Of a stretch of 64,000 bases of DNA, positions 17,819-26,657 are shown piece after piece. Within the stretch, counting starts at the first letter, position 1. Each line of letters opens with the position of its first letter. The translations under genes were made by a program, and so were the position numbers. The stretch lies in assembly GCF_900155545.1 (NCBI RefSeq), contig NZ_LT732526.1:3442837-3506836 (forward strand), written 5' to 3'. The notes under the pieces were generated by a model. The model was not told the DNA's origin. It made no database searches and worked only from the letters and a program-made list of their open reading frames with translations. The DNA comes from Clostridium sp. Marseille-P2415 (lineage in GTDB: Bacteria > Bacillota > Clostridia > Lachnospirales > Lachnospiraceae).

Positions 17819-18700
17819 TTATTTTCCAATGGCAGTTACATCTTTACCGAACCATTTTTCTGAAATCTTTTTTAAGGTTCCGTCGGCTGCCATTGCCTCC
17901 AGCTGTTCCTGAACCTGATCTCTTAAGGCTTCGTTGCCTTTCTTAAATCCTACGCCGTATTCCTCAGCCGCCAGAGCTTCCTCTAATATGACAAAATCCG
18001 CTTTTCTCTGCTCGATCTGATAGGCTGCTACGATCACATCCATGGCAACGGCATCAACCGCGCCCATTTCCAGATCCATAAATGCAGTATTGTAATCCGG
18101 TGTTGTCTGAAGGGTACCGAAGGTTTCCGCCAGCTTTCCGTCTGCCTGCAGGGCCTTTTCTGCAGAGGAATCCGCCTGTACCTCTACGACCTTCCCTGCC
18201 AGATCCGCAAGCGTTTTGATGCCGGAGTCCTTTCCCACTACAAATACCTGGCTGTTTTCCATATAGGGTTTTGTCCAGGTATAGCTGTCTTCACGGCCTG
18301 TAATGGTAAAGCCGTTCCAGATGCAGTCGATATTTCCGGATTCCAGCTCCATGTCCTTGGCATCCCATGCAATGGGCTGCGGAACAAAGATTTTGCCAAG
18401 GCGGTCAGCCACTTCTTTGGCCAGCTCCAGATCAAATCCGGTATACTCCCCGTTGTCTCCTACAAAGCCCATGGGCGGGAAATCCTGGTCAAAGCCAACC
18501 GTAAATGTATTTGCGTCAGCAGCTTTCCCATTCTCCTCCGTCTTCGCTGCCGCAGTGCCCGGGGCCGTAATATCTGCTGCCGTAGTATCTGCCGCCTTAG
18601 TATCTGCTGTGGTAGCCGTAACGGCATCCTTCTGCCCGGAACAACCGCTCAGCAGAACTGCAAGCCCCATCGCTGCCGCCGCTTTCCAAACCTTCTTCAT
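17819..18700 (-). CDS. Amino-acid ABC transporter substrate-binding lipoprotein
   Basis: About 293 residues. Signal peptide MKKVWKAAAAMGLAVLLSGC with lipobox LSGC, then an Ala/Thr-rich linker with repeated DTxA units, then a type-II periplasmic-binding fold. Landmarks are VGFDQDFPPMGFVGDNGEYT, the conserved FDLELAKEVADRLG, and SGNIDCIWNGFTITGRE with the Arg that usually binds the substrate carboxylate. The C-terminus ISEKWFGKD is typical. It delivers amino acid to the permease encoded just downstream. The start is MKKVW, after GGAGG. Confidence 0.92.
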   Translation of the reverse strand: MKKVWKAAAAMGLAVLLSGCSGQKDAVTATTADTKAADTTAADITAPGTAAAKTEENGKAADANTFTVGFDQDFPPMGFVGDNGEYTGFDLELAKEVADRLGKIFVPQPIAWDAKDMELESGNIDCIWNGFTITGREDSYTWTKPYMENSQVFVVGKDSGIKTLADLAGKVVEVQADSSAEKALQADGKLAETFGTLQTTPDYNTAFMDLEMGAVDAVAMDVIVAAYQIEQRKADFVILEEALAAEEYGVGFKKGNEALRDQVQEQLEAMAADGTLKKISEKWFGKDVTAIGK

Positions 18701-18734
18701 AATTCCATCCTCCTCTGAATTTTCATGTGTTACC

Positions 18735-18763
18735 ATGGTAGCACAGTAAAGCGTTTCTGTAAA
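18735..18763 (-). promoter_or_regulatory. Promoter of the amino-acid ABC operon
   Basis: TTTACA, 17-base spacer, TACCAT on the minus strand, about 35 bases upstream of the receptor gene. Confidence 0.5.
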
Positions 18764-18788
18764 GAAGAAATTTTTACTTGATCAATGA

Positions 18789-20387
18789 TCAGATTCCCAT
18801 GTAACTGATGAAAATAATCAGAAGAAATATGACAGCCAGCGCCCCGAAAGTCAGAACCGGGCTTACCGTTCCTCCTGTCAAAGGCTTTTCCGTCTCCGCG
18901 AACATTCCCCACGGGCTGAGTTCCAGAACCCCGGGGGGAACAGCCCCTAAGTCTTCCCTGCCCAGATAATCAAGAAATTCTTTCCAGTCCCGTTCCAGGA
19001 CCCGCTTTCCTTCCTTCCAGTCCTCTATGGCATCCCGTTTTTCTTTTGTAAAAAAGAAACCTCTGTCTTCTTCATCCCGTATAAGTTCCTTTTTCTTTAA
19101 ATATTGCTGGAAAGCATGCCGGATCCCTTTGTTAACGGTTTCCCGCAAACTACTGGTCGACTGGTAAAGATTCATCATATAATAATAGATCTTATAAGCT
19201 GCCTTGGGTTCAAATGTGCGCATATGATTCCCTGTTCTTTTATTATCCCCTGACTCCCGGAAAGCCTTTTGAATATAGAAATCGATCATTTTGTCAACCG
19301 CTTCCCGCAGGTCGGAGGACAGACCCTTATCCATTCCGGAAACGGCTGCATAAGTCTGGGATTTTATGGTCATTACCGCCGCCAGAAAGCCATAAAGCTC
19401 CGCACTCCCGCCGGAAAGCCCTGACGCCGCAAATAAATTCCCCGCATGATTCATATATCCGGCAAAACGCTCTGCCTGCTCTAAGTCGCCAGGAGCGTAA
19501 ACCGGATTTTTACCCATAGGAGAAATCGATGCGTCCGCACCGTAAGCTCCTGCCTTTCCTTCCAGCAGGGCCGCGGCCGCTTCCTTCTGCATCCTGGCTG
19601 TATATTGTATGTTATTTTTAATGCGTCCCTCACCGGCCGGCTGATAGATGATCCCCTGATGACTGCCGCTTTCCGCATCATTTACCGGAACGTGGATATT
19701 TCCCGTACCGCCCGGACCTCCGGCAGCGCCCGATTCTCTCCCGAAACCGTCCGGTTCCTTAAATACCTGCTCCAGTTCCTTATAATCCGGAGAATTTCCC
19801 GTCACGCTGCGGTAAAGAGCGGCTTGCAAAGATCTCATGGAATCTGCGGTTCCAAAGCTTTTAAAAAGGGAATGAAGCTCCCCCAGCCGGGTATTCAGCA
19901 TTTCCATCAAAAGATCCGATAATATCTGATTCAGCGCATCTAACTGGCCTTCCCTCACCCCTGCCGTCGTATTGATGAGAATCTGGCGAAGCAGTTCGTC
20001 ATATACTGCGGCAAGGTTTAAAAGTTCTTCTTTTACGGGCAACGCCGGAGAAGAGCTCCAATTCAAAATGTCCTGCCACGCCAGATCTGCCTCTTTTTCC
20101 CCCCACATCTTATCAAGATCTGAAAGCTCGTCCGGGCTCAGTTTATAATGTCTGCTTTCATCCGATAGCGCGGCTGTATCCCTTTCCGTCCCGGCTTCCC
20201 TTGCGCTGTCCTGTTTTCTCTCTTCCTCATCTTCCCCGGTTCTCTGAGTCAGTTCTTCGATAAACCTGCCGTCAGCTTCCAGCTTTCCTCTTAGCACTGC
20301 TTCTTCCGCTGCTCTTTGAATATCCTGAGCCGCAGGTTCCCCCTTGGCTGCCGCGGCAGAAGACTGCTCCTGTACCTTTATGTCCAT
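18789..20387 (-). CDS. Unknown 532-residue protein with a single C-terminal membrane anchor
   Basis: I do not recognise a family. The N-terminal ~100 residues are Ala/Glu/Arg-rich and probably disordered. The middle is largely helical, with a low-complexity Gly-rich break near 215-235 (GFGRESGAAGGPGGTG). The last ~25 residues form one hydrophobic helix (VLTFGALAVIFLLIIFISYM), so it looks tail-anchored with a cytoplasmic body. No signal peptide is present. It starts 9 bp after the pyrC stop on the same strand, so it is probably cotranscribed with pyrC, though no link to pyrimidine synthesis can be argued from the sequence. Confidence 0.7.
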   Translation of the reverse strand: MDIKVQEQSSAAAAKGEPAAQDIQRAAEEAVLRGKLEADGRFIEELTQRTGEDEEERKQDSAREAGTERDTAALSDESRHYKLSPDELSDLDKMWGEKEADLAWQDILNWSSSPALPVKEELLNLAAVYDELLRQILINTTAGVREGQLDALNQILSDLLMEMLNTRLGELHSLFKSFGTADSMRSLQAALYRSVTGNSPDYKELEQVFKEPDGFGRESGAAGGPGGTGNIHVPVNDAESGSHQGIIYQPAGEGRIKNNIQYTARMQKEAAAALLEGKAGAYGADASISPMGKNPVYAPGDLEQAERFAGYMNHAGNLFAASGLSGGSAELYGFLAAVMTIKSQTYAAVSGMDKGLSSDLREAVDKMIDFYIQKAFRESGDNKRTGNHMRTFEPKAAYKIYYYMMNLYQSTSSLRETVNKGIRHAFQQYLKKKELIRDEEDRGFFFTKEKRDAIEDWKEGKRVLERDWKEFLDYLGREDLGAVPPGVLELSPWGMFAETEKPLTGGTVSPVLTFGALAVIFLLIIFISYMGI

Positions 20388-20396
20388 GTCCTTTTC

Positions 20397-21686
20397 CTAA
20401 TCTCTTTCATCCTGATAAACGATCCGGCCGCCGCAAATGGTATACTTTACTTTTCCGAACAATCTTTCCCCTGTAAATGGGGAATTGGAGGATTTCGATA
20501 CAAATTCACCCACCGTCCATTCCTCCTCCGGGTCAAAGATCACCAGATCTGCAGCGCTTCCTTCCTTCACACAGCCGGAATCCAGCTTGTACAGCCTGGC
20601 AGGATTCAGACTCATTTTTTCCATAAGCTTAAGCATTGTCAAATGGCCGGGCCTCACAAGATTCGTTACGGCCAGTCCCAGAGCGGTTTCCAGGCCGATG
20701 ATACCGCTTGGGGCTTCCGTCAGTTCCTTTGCCTTTTCCTCCGGGCTGTGAGGAGCGTGGTCTGTGGCAATGATATCAATGCTTCCATCCTTTAATCCTT
20801 GGATAATGGCCTGGCGGTCCTTTTCCGTCCGAAGGGGCGGGTTCATCTTTGCAAGCGTCCCGTGCTTTAATACCGCCTCCTCTGTCAGGGTAAAATGATG
20901 AGGCGTCACCTCCGCATACACATGGGCCCCCAGTTCTTTCGCAAGCTTTACCATCTTTACTGAGGCCGCCGAGCTGATGTGCTGGATGTCCACGGCTGCA
21001 CCGGTGTGAAGGGCGATCATGCAGTCCCTGGCCACAAGGCAGTCCTCTGCCAGCGACGGGGAACCATGGACTCCAAGCTGGCCGGATACCTTTCCGTGGT
21101 TGATTCCATTGTTTGTGATAAAAGAAGGATCCTCCTCATGAAAGCTTAATGGGAGATCCAGCCTGGCTGCCATTTCCATGGCCTCCTTTACAAGCTTCTC
21201 ATCAAGCAGCGGGATTCCATCGTCCGTAAATCCCACCGCTCCATGGGCTTTTAATTCCTCCATATCCGTAAGTTCCATTCCCAGAAGTCCTTTGGATACG
21301 GCGGCAGCCTGCAGCACATGGATCCCCGTTTTCTTTCCCTCCCGTCTGACGTATTGAAGGGTTTTTACGTTATCCACGGGAGGTTTGGTATTTGCCATAC
21401 ACACAACCGTTGTAAATCCGCCTTTTGCAGCCGCTCTGGCACCGGTCTGGATATCCTCTTTGTAGGTAAGCCCCGGATCCCGGAAATGAACATGAACATC
21501 AATAAGCCCCGGTGCAACCATCAGTCCGGAGGCATCAATCACCACATCTTCTTTTGAAACAGGAGCGGTACACAAATCAAGCTGCTCGCCTATCCCGGCA
21601 ATTTTTCCATCCGCAATGCAGATATCCGCGTCTCGTTCCACCTGGCTGCCAGGGTCTACCACATGAGCATTTCTAATCCATATCAT
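20397..21686 (-). CDS. pyrC: Dihydroorotase
   Basis: 429 residues, the usual length for class I dihydroorotase. It forms dihydroorotate from carbamoyl-aspartate in pyrimidine synthesis. Metal-site motifs are visible: APGLIDVHVHFRDPG (the HxH pair) near 57-71, GFTTVVCMANTKPP, the His of SFHEEDP, HISSAASV, and the Asp of IIATDHAPHS. The C-terminus returns to the small beta-sandwich domain (CVKEGSAADLVIFDP). It sits 76 bp after a metallo-hydrolase gene and directly before the tail-anchored unknown gene. No other pyr genes are in view. Confidence 0.95.
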   Translation of the reverse strand: MIWIRNAHVVDPGSQVERDADICIADGKIAGIGEQLDLCTAPVSKEDVVIDASGLMVAPGLIDVHVHFRDPGLTYKEDIQTGARAAAKGGFTTVVCMANTKPPVDNVKTLQYVRREGKKTGIHVLQAAAVSKGLLGMELTDMEELKAHGAVGFTDDGIPLLDEKLVKEAMEMAARLDLPLSFHEEDPSFITNNGINHGKVSGQLGVHGSPSLAEDCLVARDCMIALHTGAAVDIQHISSAASVKMVKLAKELGAHVYAEVTPHHFTLTEEAVLKHGTLAKMNPPLRTEKDRQAIIQGLKDGSIDIIATDHAPHSPEEKAKELTEAPSGIIGLETALGLAVTNLVRPGHLTMLKLMEKMSLNPARLYKLDSGCVKEGSAADLVIFDPEEEWTVGEFVSKSSNSPFTGERLFGKVKYTICGGRIVYQDERD

Positions 21687-21762
21687 CTTCTATTCCTCCC
21701 TTTCCTCTTTATTTATCGTCCGCTGCTGCTGATTTCTTTGCAGCAATTTCAAAAAGCGGCTC

Positions 21763-22509
21763 CTATCCGATTTCAAAGGACTCCCCGTCTTTCCGGATAT
21801 CAGCGATCCTGTCCCGGTAGGGCTCGGAAATATCCATATCCTTTAACCTTTTGATCACGGAAAAATCTCCCCAGCAGTGCATGGGGAAGGCATGGGACAT
21901 ATGGACCTTTCTCATGTATTCATCAAATCCCAGCAGAAAGGCTCCCCCCTGCCTGGGATCCAGAGGAAGAAAGGCCGCGTCAACGTGCATGCCTGCCATC
22001 TTGTCCACCTCAGCCGAATATTTCTTTGCCATGCTGTCATTCCAGCTGTCCGGTTCTCCTTCCCATCTCCAGTTGTTTAAATCCCCGGCGTGGTAAATGA
22101 CCTTTCCCTCCGCTTTTACAAGGAAAGCAACGCCTTCATCGGTAGAACGGAAGGTCAGAACCTGTACATCGCCGTTCCCATCTGCAGGGGTAAGGCCACC
22201 GCTGCTTCCTCCCGGAAGCCGGAAATCCTGCCTTTCATCAGGCTTCATGGCGGTCACGTCTTTTAAAAGCTCTTTCGAAAGCCGCCTTCTCCCTATATCA
22301 GCCGACAAGATATACCGGGTATTCTCATGAATTTTCTTAAATTCCAGTATTTTTTCGGAATAATGGTCCCCATGGCGGTGACTGGCAAAAACCAGAAGGG
22401 GCTTATTATTCTCAAACTCAGGCAATGCACCTTCCGTGTAATCAAATAACAGAGTTACGGTCTCAAGCTCCACCAGAAACGCGCTATGATGGATATAAGT
22501 GATTTTCAT
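21763..22509 (-). CDS. Metallo-beta-lactamase-fold hydrolase
   Basis: 248 residues of the MBL superfamily resembling UlaG/YycJ-like small hydrolases. The metal motif is ASHRHGDHYSEKI (HxHxDH form, with Arg between) near 43-55; a second metal His lies in KVIYHAGDLNNW and a further one in SHAFPMHCWGD. Substrate cannot be assigned: relatives include lactonases and phosphodiesterases. No signal peptide, so cytosolic. Strong AAGGAGG ribosome site. Possibly first gene of a transcript continuing into pyrC. Confidence 0.8.
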   Translation of the reverse strand: MKITYIHHSAFLVELETVTLLFDYTEGALPEFENNKPLLVFASHRHGDHYSEKILEFKKIHENTRYILSADIGRRRLSKELLKDVTAMKPDERQDFRLPGGSSGGLTPADGNGDVQVLTFRSTDEGVAFLVKAEGKVIYHAGDLNNWRWEGEPDSWNDSMAKKYSAEVDKMAGMHVDAAFLPLDPRQGGAFLLGFDEYMRKVHMSHAFPMHCWGDFSVIKRLKDMDISEPYRDRIADIRKDGESFEIG

Positions 22510-22585
22510 CCGAAACGACCTCCTTTTTATGGCTATTTGGAAAAATTATATCACAACATCCATCACTCTGCATAGCATAGGAACG

Positions 22586-22613
22586 CAAAAAAGACGGGGA
22601 CAATTGTCCCCGC
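22586..22613 (-). terminator. Terminator of the small lipoprotein gene
   Basis: CGGGGACAATTGTCCCCG stem followed by TCTTTTTTG on the minus strand. Confidence 0.85.
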
Positions 22614-22656
22614 CACGGAAATTCAACTTTCCTGATTGAGCCGATATTCCTGCTGA

Positions 22657-22983
22657 TTAGTTTGCAGCCTTTGTAGATTCAGATACAGTTTTAGCTCCTG
22701 CTTCTGCGGATTCAGATTCTTCTGCATCTGCGGAAGCATCTTCGCTGCTCTCTTCGTCAGAAGACTCTTCTAAGGAAGCATCTTCTGTCTTGCTCTCATC
22801 TACACCTACAACTTCTTTGGTCTCTTCTTTCGTTGTAACTGCTTCTGTTGTAGCTTCTGTTGTAACTTCAGCCTCAGTTGCTGCTGTTGTCTCAGATGTC
22901 TTGCTGCTGCCACATGCAGAGATAGATGCCATTGTTAAAACGGCTACGCCTGTAAGTACAAGTTTCTTTGTTGTTAACTTCAT
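22657..22983 (-). CDS. Small acidic lipoprotein
   Basis: 108 residues. The signal peptide MKLTTKKLVLTGVAVLTM is followed by lipobox ISAC (Cys near 24). The mature part is low-complexity: a Thr/Glu-rich stretch and then Ser/Asp/Glu runs, with no recognisable fold. It is probably an extracytoplasmic membrane-anchored acidic peptide of unknown role. The gene is monocistronic, with its own near-consensus promoter, a hairpin at the 5' end of the transcript, and a strong terminator, which suggests it is well expressed. Confidence 0.75.
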   Translation of the reverse strand: MKLTTKKLVLTGVAVLTMASISACGSSKTSETTAATEAEVTTEATTEAVTTKEETKEVVGVDESKTEDASLEESSDEESSEDASADAEESESAEAGAKTVSESTKAAN

Positions 22984-23039
22984 AATTATTCTCCTCCTTT
23001 TTACAACTACATAGGTGTTATTGGTTAATATGTTTGCCG

Positions 23040-23071
23040 CGACTTCATGTTGTCCTATGTCCTTGAAGTCG
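23040..23071 (-). promoter_or_regulatory. 5'-terminal mRNA hairpin of the small lipoprotein transcript
   Basis: CGACTTCA / TGAAGTCG perfect 8-bp stem with a 16-base loop. It begins at about the predicted +1, so the transcript would start with a hairpin, a form known to protect mRNA from 5' decay. Confidence 0.5.
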
Positions 23072-23077
23072 AGTCCA

Positions 23078-23106
23078 AGTTTAACACCTTAAGAATATAA
23101 AGTCAA
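23078..23106 (-). promoter_or_regulatory. Promoter of the small lipoprotein gene
   Basis: TTGACT, 17-base spacer, TAAACT on the minus strand. The leader is about 88 bases. The rest of 23107-23328 is AT-rich with no gene visible. Confidence 0.65.
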
Positions 23107-23328
23107 TGACCTTTCCATGATTTTTTTCTTAATAAAAATCAGGTAAATTCTTAAAAATTATTACAATTGGCGCAGGGAGTCATAATTGTAAAGTTATGAA
23201 AATATGCTCTTGAATTTTTTTTATTCGAATTGTTTTAATTTTGTCTACTCCAAAATATTGATAATTTTTTATTGAAAAATAATGTATTTTTGTAATATTT
23301 TACCACATTCCTTTACGGAACCGGAATA

Positions 23329-23655
23329 TCATGAGGTTAAATCATAGCTTTCCCCAATCATCCGCCTGATATCCTGATCGGGTACGGTTCCGTCAAGAAG
23401 GACCGTATTCCAATATTTTTTATTCAGATGATACCCCGGCAGCACGCCTGGGAATGCATTTCTCCAGAATTCCACCCACTCCGGGTCGCATTTTAAATTG
23501 ATGCAGGCAAGTCCATTCCGTTCATAGATCCAGGCAAATACCTTTTTATTTTTCCGGTGCCGGATAACCGCCCATTGATGGTCACGGAACGGGTAGTCTT
23601 CGTAAACCTCCGGGTAGCTTAAGCAGTACGTAATCAGTTCCTCTTTGGTTTTCAT
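23329..23655 (-). CDS. MmcQ/YjbR-family protein
   Basis: 108 residues, full length for the MmcQ/YjbR family (cyclic double-split beta-alpha-beta fold). Landmarks are the N-terminal YPEVYEDYPF, the central VFAWIYERNGLACINLKCDP, and the C-terminal GYHLNKKYWNTVLLDGTVPD, where the family usually reads ...NKxHWNTV. The molecular role is not established; members are often annotated as DNA-binding by structure alone. Monocistronic and divergent from the nitroreductase. Good AAGAAGGGAG ribosome site. Confidence 0.85.
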   Translation of the reverse strand: MKTKEELITYCLSYPEVYEDYPFRDHQWAVIRHRKNKKVFAWIYERNGLACINLKCDPEWVEFWRNAFPGVLPGYHLNKKYWNTVLLDGTVPDQDIRRMIGESYDLTS

Positions 23656-23685
23656 AACGGTTTCTCCCTTCTTTCCTCCGGTCCA

Positions 23686-23714
23686 TTGCGGATTGTTTCA
23701 ATTCCTGCTATACT
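23686..23714 (+). promoter_or_regulatory. Promoter of the nitroreductase gene
   Basis: TTGCGG, 17-base spacer, TATACT on the plus strand, about 50 bases before the start codon. Confidence 0.55.
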
Positions 23715-23764
23715 TTTTATATAAGTAAACGGATAAAATCCATACAGAACAGGAGGAAATTTAT

Positions 23765-24334
23765 ATGTTGAAAGATCTGGTTTTCAAATGCCGCACCTAC
23801 CGCCGGTTTTATGAGGATGTGGCCATTTCCATGAAAGACTTAAGGGATCTGGTAGATTTAGCCAGGCTCACCGCCTCCACGGCTAATTCCCAGGCACTTA
23901 AATTCCGGTTATGCAACACACCGGAAGACAATGCCAAAGTATTTGATACTCTGGGCTGGGCCGGTGCCCTTCCGGACTGGGACGGCCCGGGGGAAGGGGA
24001 ACGCCCCTCTGCCTACATCATCATCCTATGCGACTTATCCCTCGGCAAGAACAAGCTTTATGACGACGGTGTCGCAGCCCAGACCATGATGCTGGGCGCA
24101 GTGGAAAAGGGATACGGGGGATGCATATTGGGGAATGTACAGAGAACCCGCCTGGCAGAAGCGCTTCACATTGATCCTTCCCGGTACTCCATTGATCTGG
24201 TTCTCGCTCTTGGAAAGCCAAAGGAAGAGGTGGTCATCGTCCCCGTTAAGGAAGACGGTGATATCCGTTATTACCGGGATGAAAATCAGGTACATTACGT
24301 TCCCAAAAGAGAGCTTGATGCCATTATTGTTTAA
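23765..24334 (+). CDS. Nitroreductase-family flavoprotein
   Basis: 189 residues of the FMN-dependent nitroreductase fold. The N-terminus CRTYRRF is the usual FMN-phosphate-binding Arg pair, ASTANSQALKFRL binds FMN, and GGCILGNVQR near 120 plus the LALGKPKEE stretch complete the site. A Tyr/Asp pair DDGVAAQTMMLGAVEKGYG forms the dimer helix. These enzymes reduce nitro compounds or quinones, or act as dehydrogenases, using NAD(P)H; substrate unknown. AGGAGG ribosome site. Monocistronic with its own promoter and terminator. Confidence 0.88.
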   Translation: MLKDLVFKCRTYRRFYEDVAISMKDLRDLVDLARLTASTANSQALKFRLCNTPEDNAKVFDTLGWAGALPDWDGPGEGERPSAYIIILCDLSLGKNKLYDDGVAAQTMMLGAVEKGYGGCILGNVQRTRLAEALHIDPSRYSIDLVLALGKPKEEVVIVPVKEDGDIRYYRDENQVHYVPKRELDAIIV

Positions 24335-24351
24335 TCACCATGTTATAAAAC

Positions 24352-24389
24352 CAGCCGGCTTCCTTACTTCCAGGGCACCGGCTGTTTTT
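24352..24389 (+). terminator. Terminator of the nitroreductase gene
   Basis: CAGCCGG...CCGGCTG stem followed by TTTTTA. It lies between convergent genes and may also stop the zinc-ribbon transcript. Confidence 0.75.
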
Positions 24390-24407
24390 AATCCCCTTCC
24401 TCTGTAT

Positions 24408-24788
24408 CTAAAAACGCTGTCCGCATTTCGGGCAGTATTCAAAGTCTTCTGTTGTTTCATAACCGCAGTTTAAGCAGCGCTTCCGGTTCCATTCCGCCGT
24501 CCTGCGTCCGGACTGCACCATGGTTAAATCCTGCTCTCCGATGTCCACAGACTCTCCGCGGTTCAGTTTTTTCCCTTTTTCCGGATTCAGTTCGTATACC
24601 GTATTACAGCAGGACATCTGGACATAATAATGCCGGTTCCATTTAAAGACAGGAATAAAAAACAGGCTGAAATAGTGATAGGTCATAAACACCTGGTATC
24701 TGCCATAGCCTCCGCACAGGCTGCAGATCACGGTCTTGGTATAATCAAGCATCTTCTTTCCCTGGCTCATGCCGCATATAAAAAACAT
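24408..24788 (-). CDS. Zinc-ribbon domain protein
   Basis: 126 residues. Two Cys pairs at the C-terminus (CLNCGY and CPKCGQRF) form a classic short zinc ribbon, and an earlier CSLCGGYG near 22-29 with MSCCNTVYELNP forms another Cys-rich site. A hydrophobic aromatic stretch (YHYFSLFFIPVFKWNRHYY) around 37-55 may be a membrane or interface segment. Similar short proteins are common in Clostridia and their role is unknown. ATG follows AGGAGG. Confidence 0.7.
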   Translation of the reverse strand: MFFICGMSQGKKMLDYTKTVICSLCGGYGRYQVFMTYHYFSLFFIPVFKWNRHYYVQMSCCNTVYELNPEKGKKLNRGESVDIGEQDLTMVQSGRRTAEWNRKRCLNCGYETTEDFEYCPKCGQRF

Positions 24789-24908
24789 AACATTCCTCCT
24801 GAAATGATAAGCAGGTTCCTTTTAAAACAGGATCAGCCCTTCTTAAAAAGAGTATAACACAAAATGGGAATGCCTCATAGATAATTTTGTCCGAATTTCA
24901 GGAACTTT

Positions 24909-24943
24909 AAAAAGGGACCGCCGCACATTCGTGCAACGGCCCC
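24909..24943 (-). terminator. Terminator of the flagellin gene
   Basis: Minus strand GGGGCCGTTGCAC-GAAT-GTGCGGCGGTCCC with a few G-U pairs, then TTTTT. Confidence 0.85.
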
Positions 24944-24973
24944 GGATTCTGCCATCGGGCCTTAAAAATTTGA

Positions 24974-26548
24974 TTACTGTAATAACTGAAGAACGCCCTG
25001 AGGAATCTGGTTTGCCTGAGCAAGCATTGCCTGAGAAGACTGAACAAGGATGTTGTTCTTTGTATAGGACATCATTTCCTTTGCCATATCAACATCGCGG
25101 ATCCGGCTCTCTGCAGCTGTCATATTCTCTGAGGTCACGCTTAAGTTATTGATTGTGTGCTCCAGACGGTTCTGAAGAGCACCTAAGTCACCGCGGGTAG
25201 AGGATACGGAATTAATTGCGGATTTAACCTTATCAACCGCAGATTTGGCGCCAGCCTGTGTAGAGATATCAATTCCGGAAATTCCAAGTGCTGTTGCACT
25301 CATATCTCCAACGTTTACTGTTAACTGATTAAACTTTTCAGCTGTATCACCAATTTGAAGAGTTAAGCCACTTCCCTTGGCTGAAGTGGATTTTCCTGCT
25401 TTTAAATTAATGCTTGTATTTGTAGTTGCATCAACCTCTGCTCCAATGCCGGTCTTATTGTTAACCATAGATACCATACTGGCAACTTCTGTAGCATCAG
25501 GTTTTCCGGCAGCATCAGCTACGGTAATATAATTTACATCAGCATCCAGCTTTTTCGCTCCATCAGCTGTCGCAAAAGCAAACTTCTGACCGTTAATCTC
25601 AAAAACATGGTCGGATGCATCCGTTCCCGCTGCTCCGGTATAACCCAGCAATTTCTGTGTATCCATCTGATAATATGCATCGGTACCTGCAGTATTTTTC
25701 AAGGAATTGCCAGCAATTGCACCGGTTACGGAAGCACCGGCATCATCCTTTACGTCGACTTTATAAATTTCCAGCTTGTTATCTGAACCCGCTTTATTCG
25801 CCTCTATTTTGAATTTATCACCGGCAGTAGTGGATACGGAAACATCTGAGCCAAATGCATCCTGAAGTGCTTTTTTAAGAACAGCATCGTTATCACCCGC
25901 ACTGGCACCAGCTGCTGTAAAGCTTACGTTCTTGCTCTGCAGGCTGCCACTGGCATCACTATATGTCACATCAAAACTATACGTTTTACCAGCTGTAAGC
26001 TTTGTTGAATCAATATCAAAGGCTGAATTAGTCTTCTCTGCCTGCTTTAATGTAAGTACATCCGGTTTGTTCGCTAAAGCGCCATACTTCACATCAACCG
26101 CAACATTTGCACTTGAAGAAGAGCCAAGAGAACCATCCAGCAGCTTAATGCCATTGAAATTAGTTCCTTCAGAAATACGGTTAATTTCATCTGTTAAAGA
26201 TGAAACCTCCTTCTGCAGATTCTCACGGTCAACCTCATCCTGATAAGTACCGTTAGCAGACTGGTCTGACAGCTCGACCATACGGTTTAACATGGAATGA
26301 ACCTCTGTCAAAGCACCTTCTGCGGTCTGGATCAGAGAAATACCGTCATTGGCATTTTTCTCAGCAGTCTCAAGTCCTGTAATCTGTGCTCTCATCTTTT
26401 CTGAAATAGCAAGTCCTGCTGCATCATCTCCGGCGCGGTTAATCCGGTAACCGGAAGACAGCTTCTCTAAGCTCTTGGATACGGTGCTGTTGTTGCTTGA
26501 TAAATTTCTGTAAGAGTTTAAAGCTGCAATATTGTGTTGGATTCTCAT
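24974..26548 (-). CDS. Flagellin
   Basis: 524 residues with the conserved coiled-coil ends of flagellins. The N-terminus has [16 protein letters not shown] and [20 protein letters not shown]. The C-terminus has [24 protein letters not shown] and the final [16 protein letters not shown]. The central ~250 residues (about 150-430) are the variable, surface-exposed D2/D3 region, rich in Ala, Thr, Asp and Lys and free of Cys. It is exported and polymerises into the filament. The gene follows csrA by about 110 bp, and its leader holds a GGA-loop hairpin that may bind CsrA. AAGGAGG ribosome site. No other flagellar genes are nearby. Its promoter is not obvious. Confidence 0.97.
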   Translation of the reverse strand: MRIQHNIAALNSYRNLSSNNSTVSKSLEKLSSGYRINRAGDDAAGLAISEKMRAQITGLETAEKNANDGISLIQTAEGALTEVHSMLNRMVELSDQSANGTYQDEVDRENLQKEVSSLTDEINRISEGTNFNGIKLLDGSLGSSSSANVAVDVKYGALANKPDVLTLKQAEKTNSAFDIDSTKLTAGKTYSFDVTYSDASGSLQSKNVSFTAAGASAGDNDAVLKKALQDAFGSDVSVSTTAGDKFKIEANKAGSDNKLEIYKVDVKDDAGASVTGAIAGNSLKNTAGTDAYYQMDTQKLLGYTGAAGTDASDHVFEINGQKFAFATADGAKKLDADVNYITVADAAGKPDATEVASMVSMVNNKTGIGAEVDATTNTSINLKAGKSTSAKGSGLTLQIGDTAEKFNQLTVNVGDMSATALGISGIDISTQAGAKSAVDKVKSAINSVSSTRGDLGALQNRLEHTINNLSVTSENMTAAESRIRDVDMAKEMMSYTKNNILVQSSQAMLAQANQIPQGVLQLLQ

Positions 26549-26571
26549 AAAATTTCCTCCTTGGTTTATGA

Positions 26572-26591
26572 CGGGGACTTCCTTTTCCCCC
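26572..26591 (-). promoter_or_regulatory. Putative CsrA-binding hairpin in the flagellin leader
   Basis: The minus-strand RNA folds GGGGA-AAAGGAAG-UCCCC, a 5-bp stem displaying GGA in the loop, the standard CsrA target. A second GGA lies in the AAGGAGGAAA ribosome site about 20 bases downstream. Two-site binding would block translation initiation. csrA is the next gene upstream. Confidence 0.5.
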
Positions 26592-26657
26592 TGTTTTTTT
26601 ATCTATTCCAAACTCCTCATTCGGGCCCTGAATGATAAGCTGAAATCATGTGTCATC

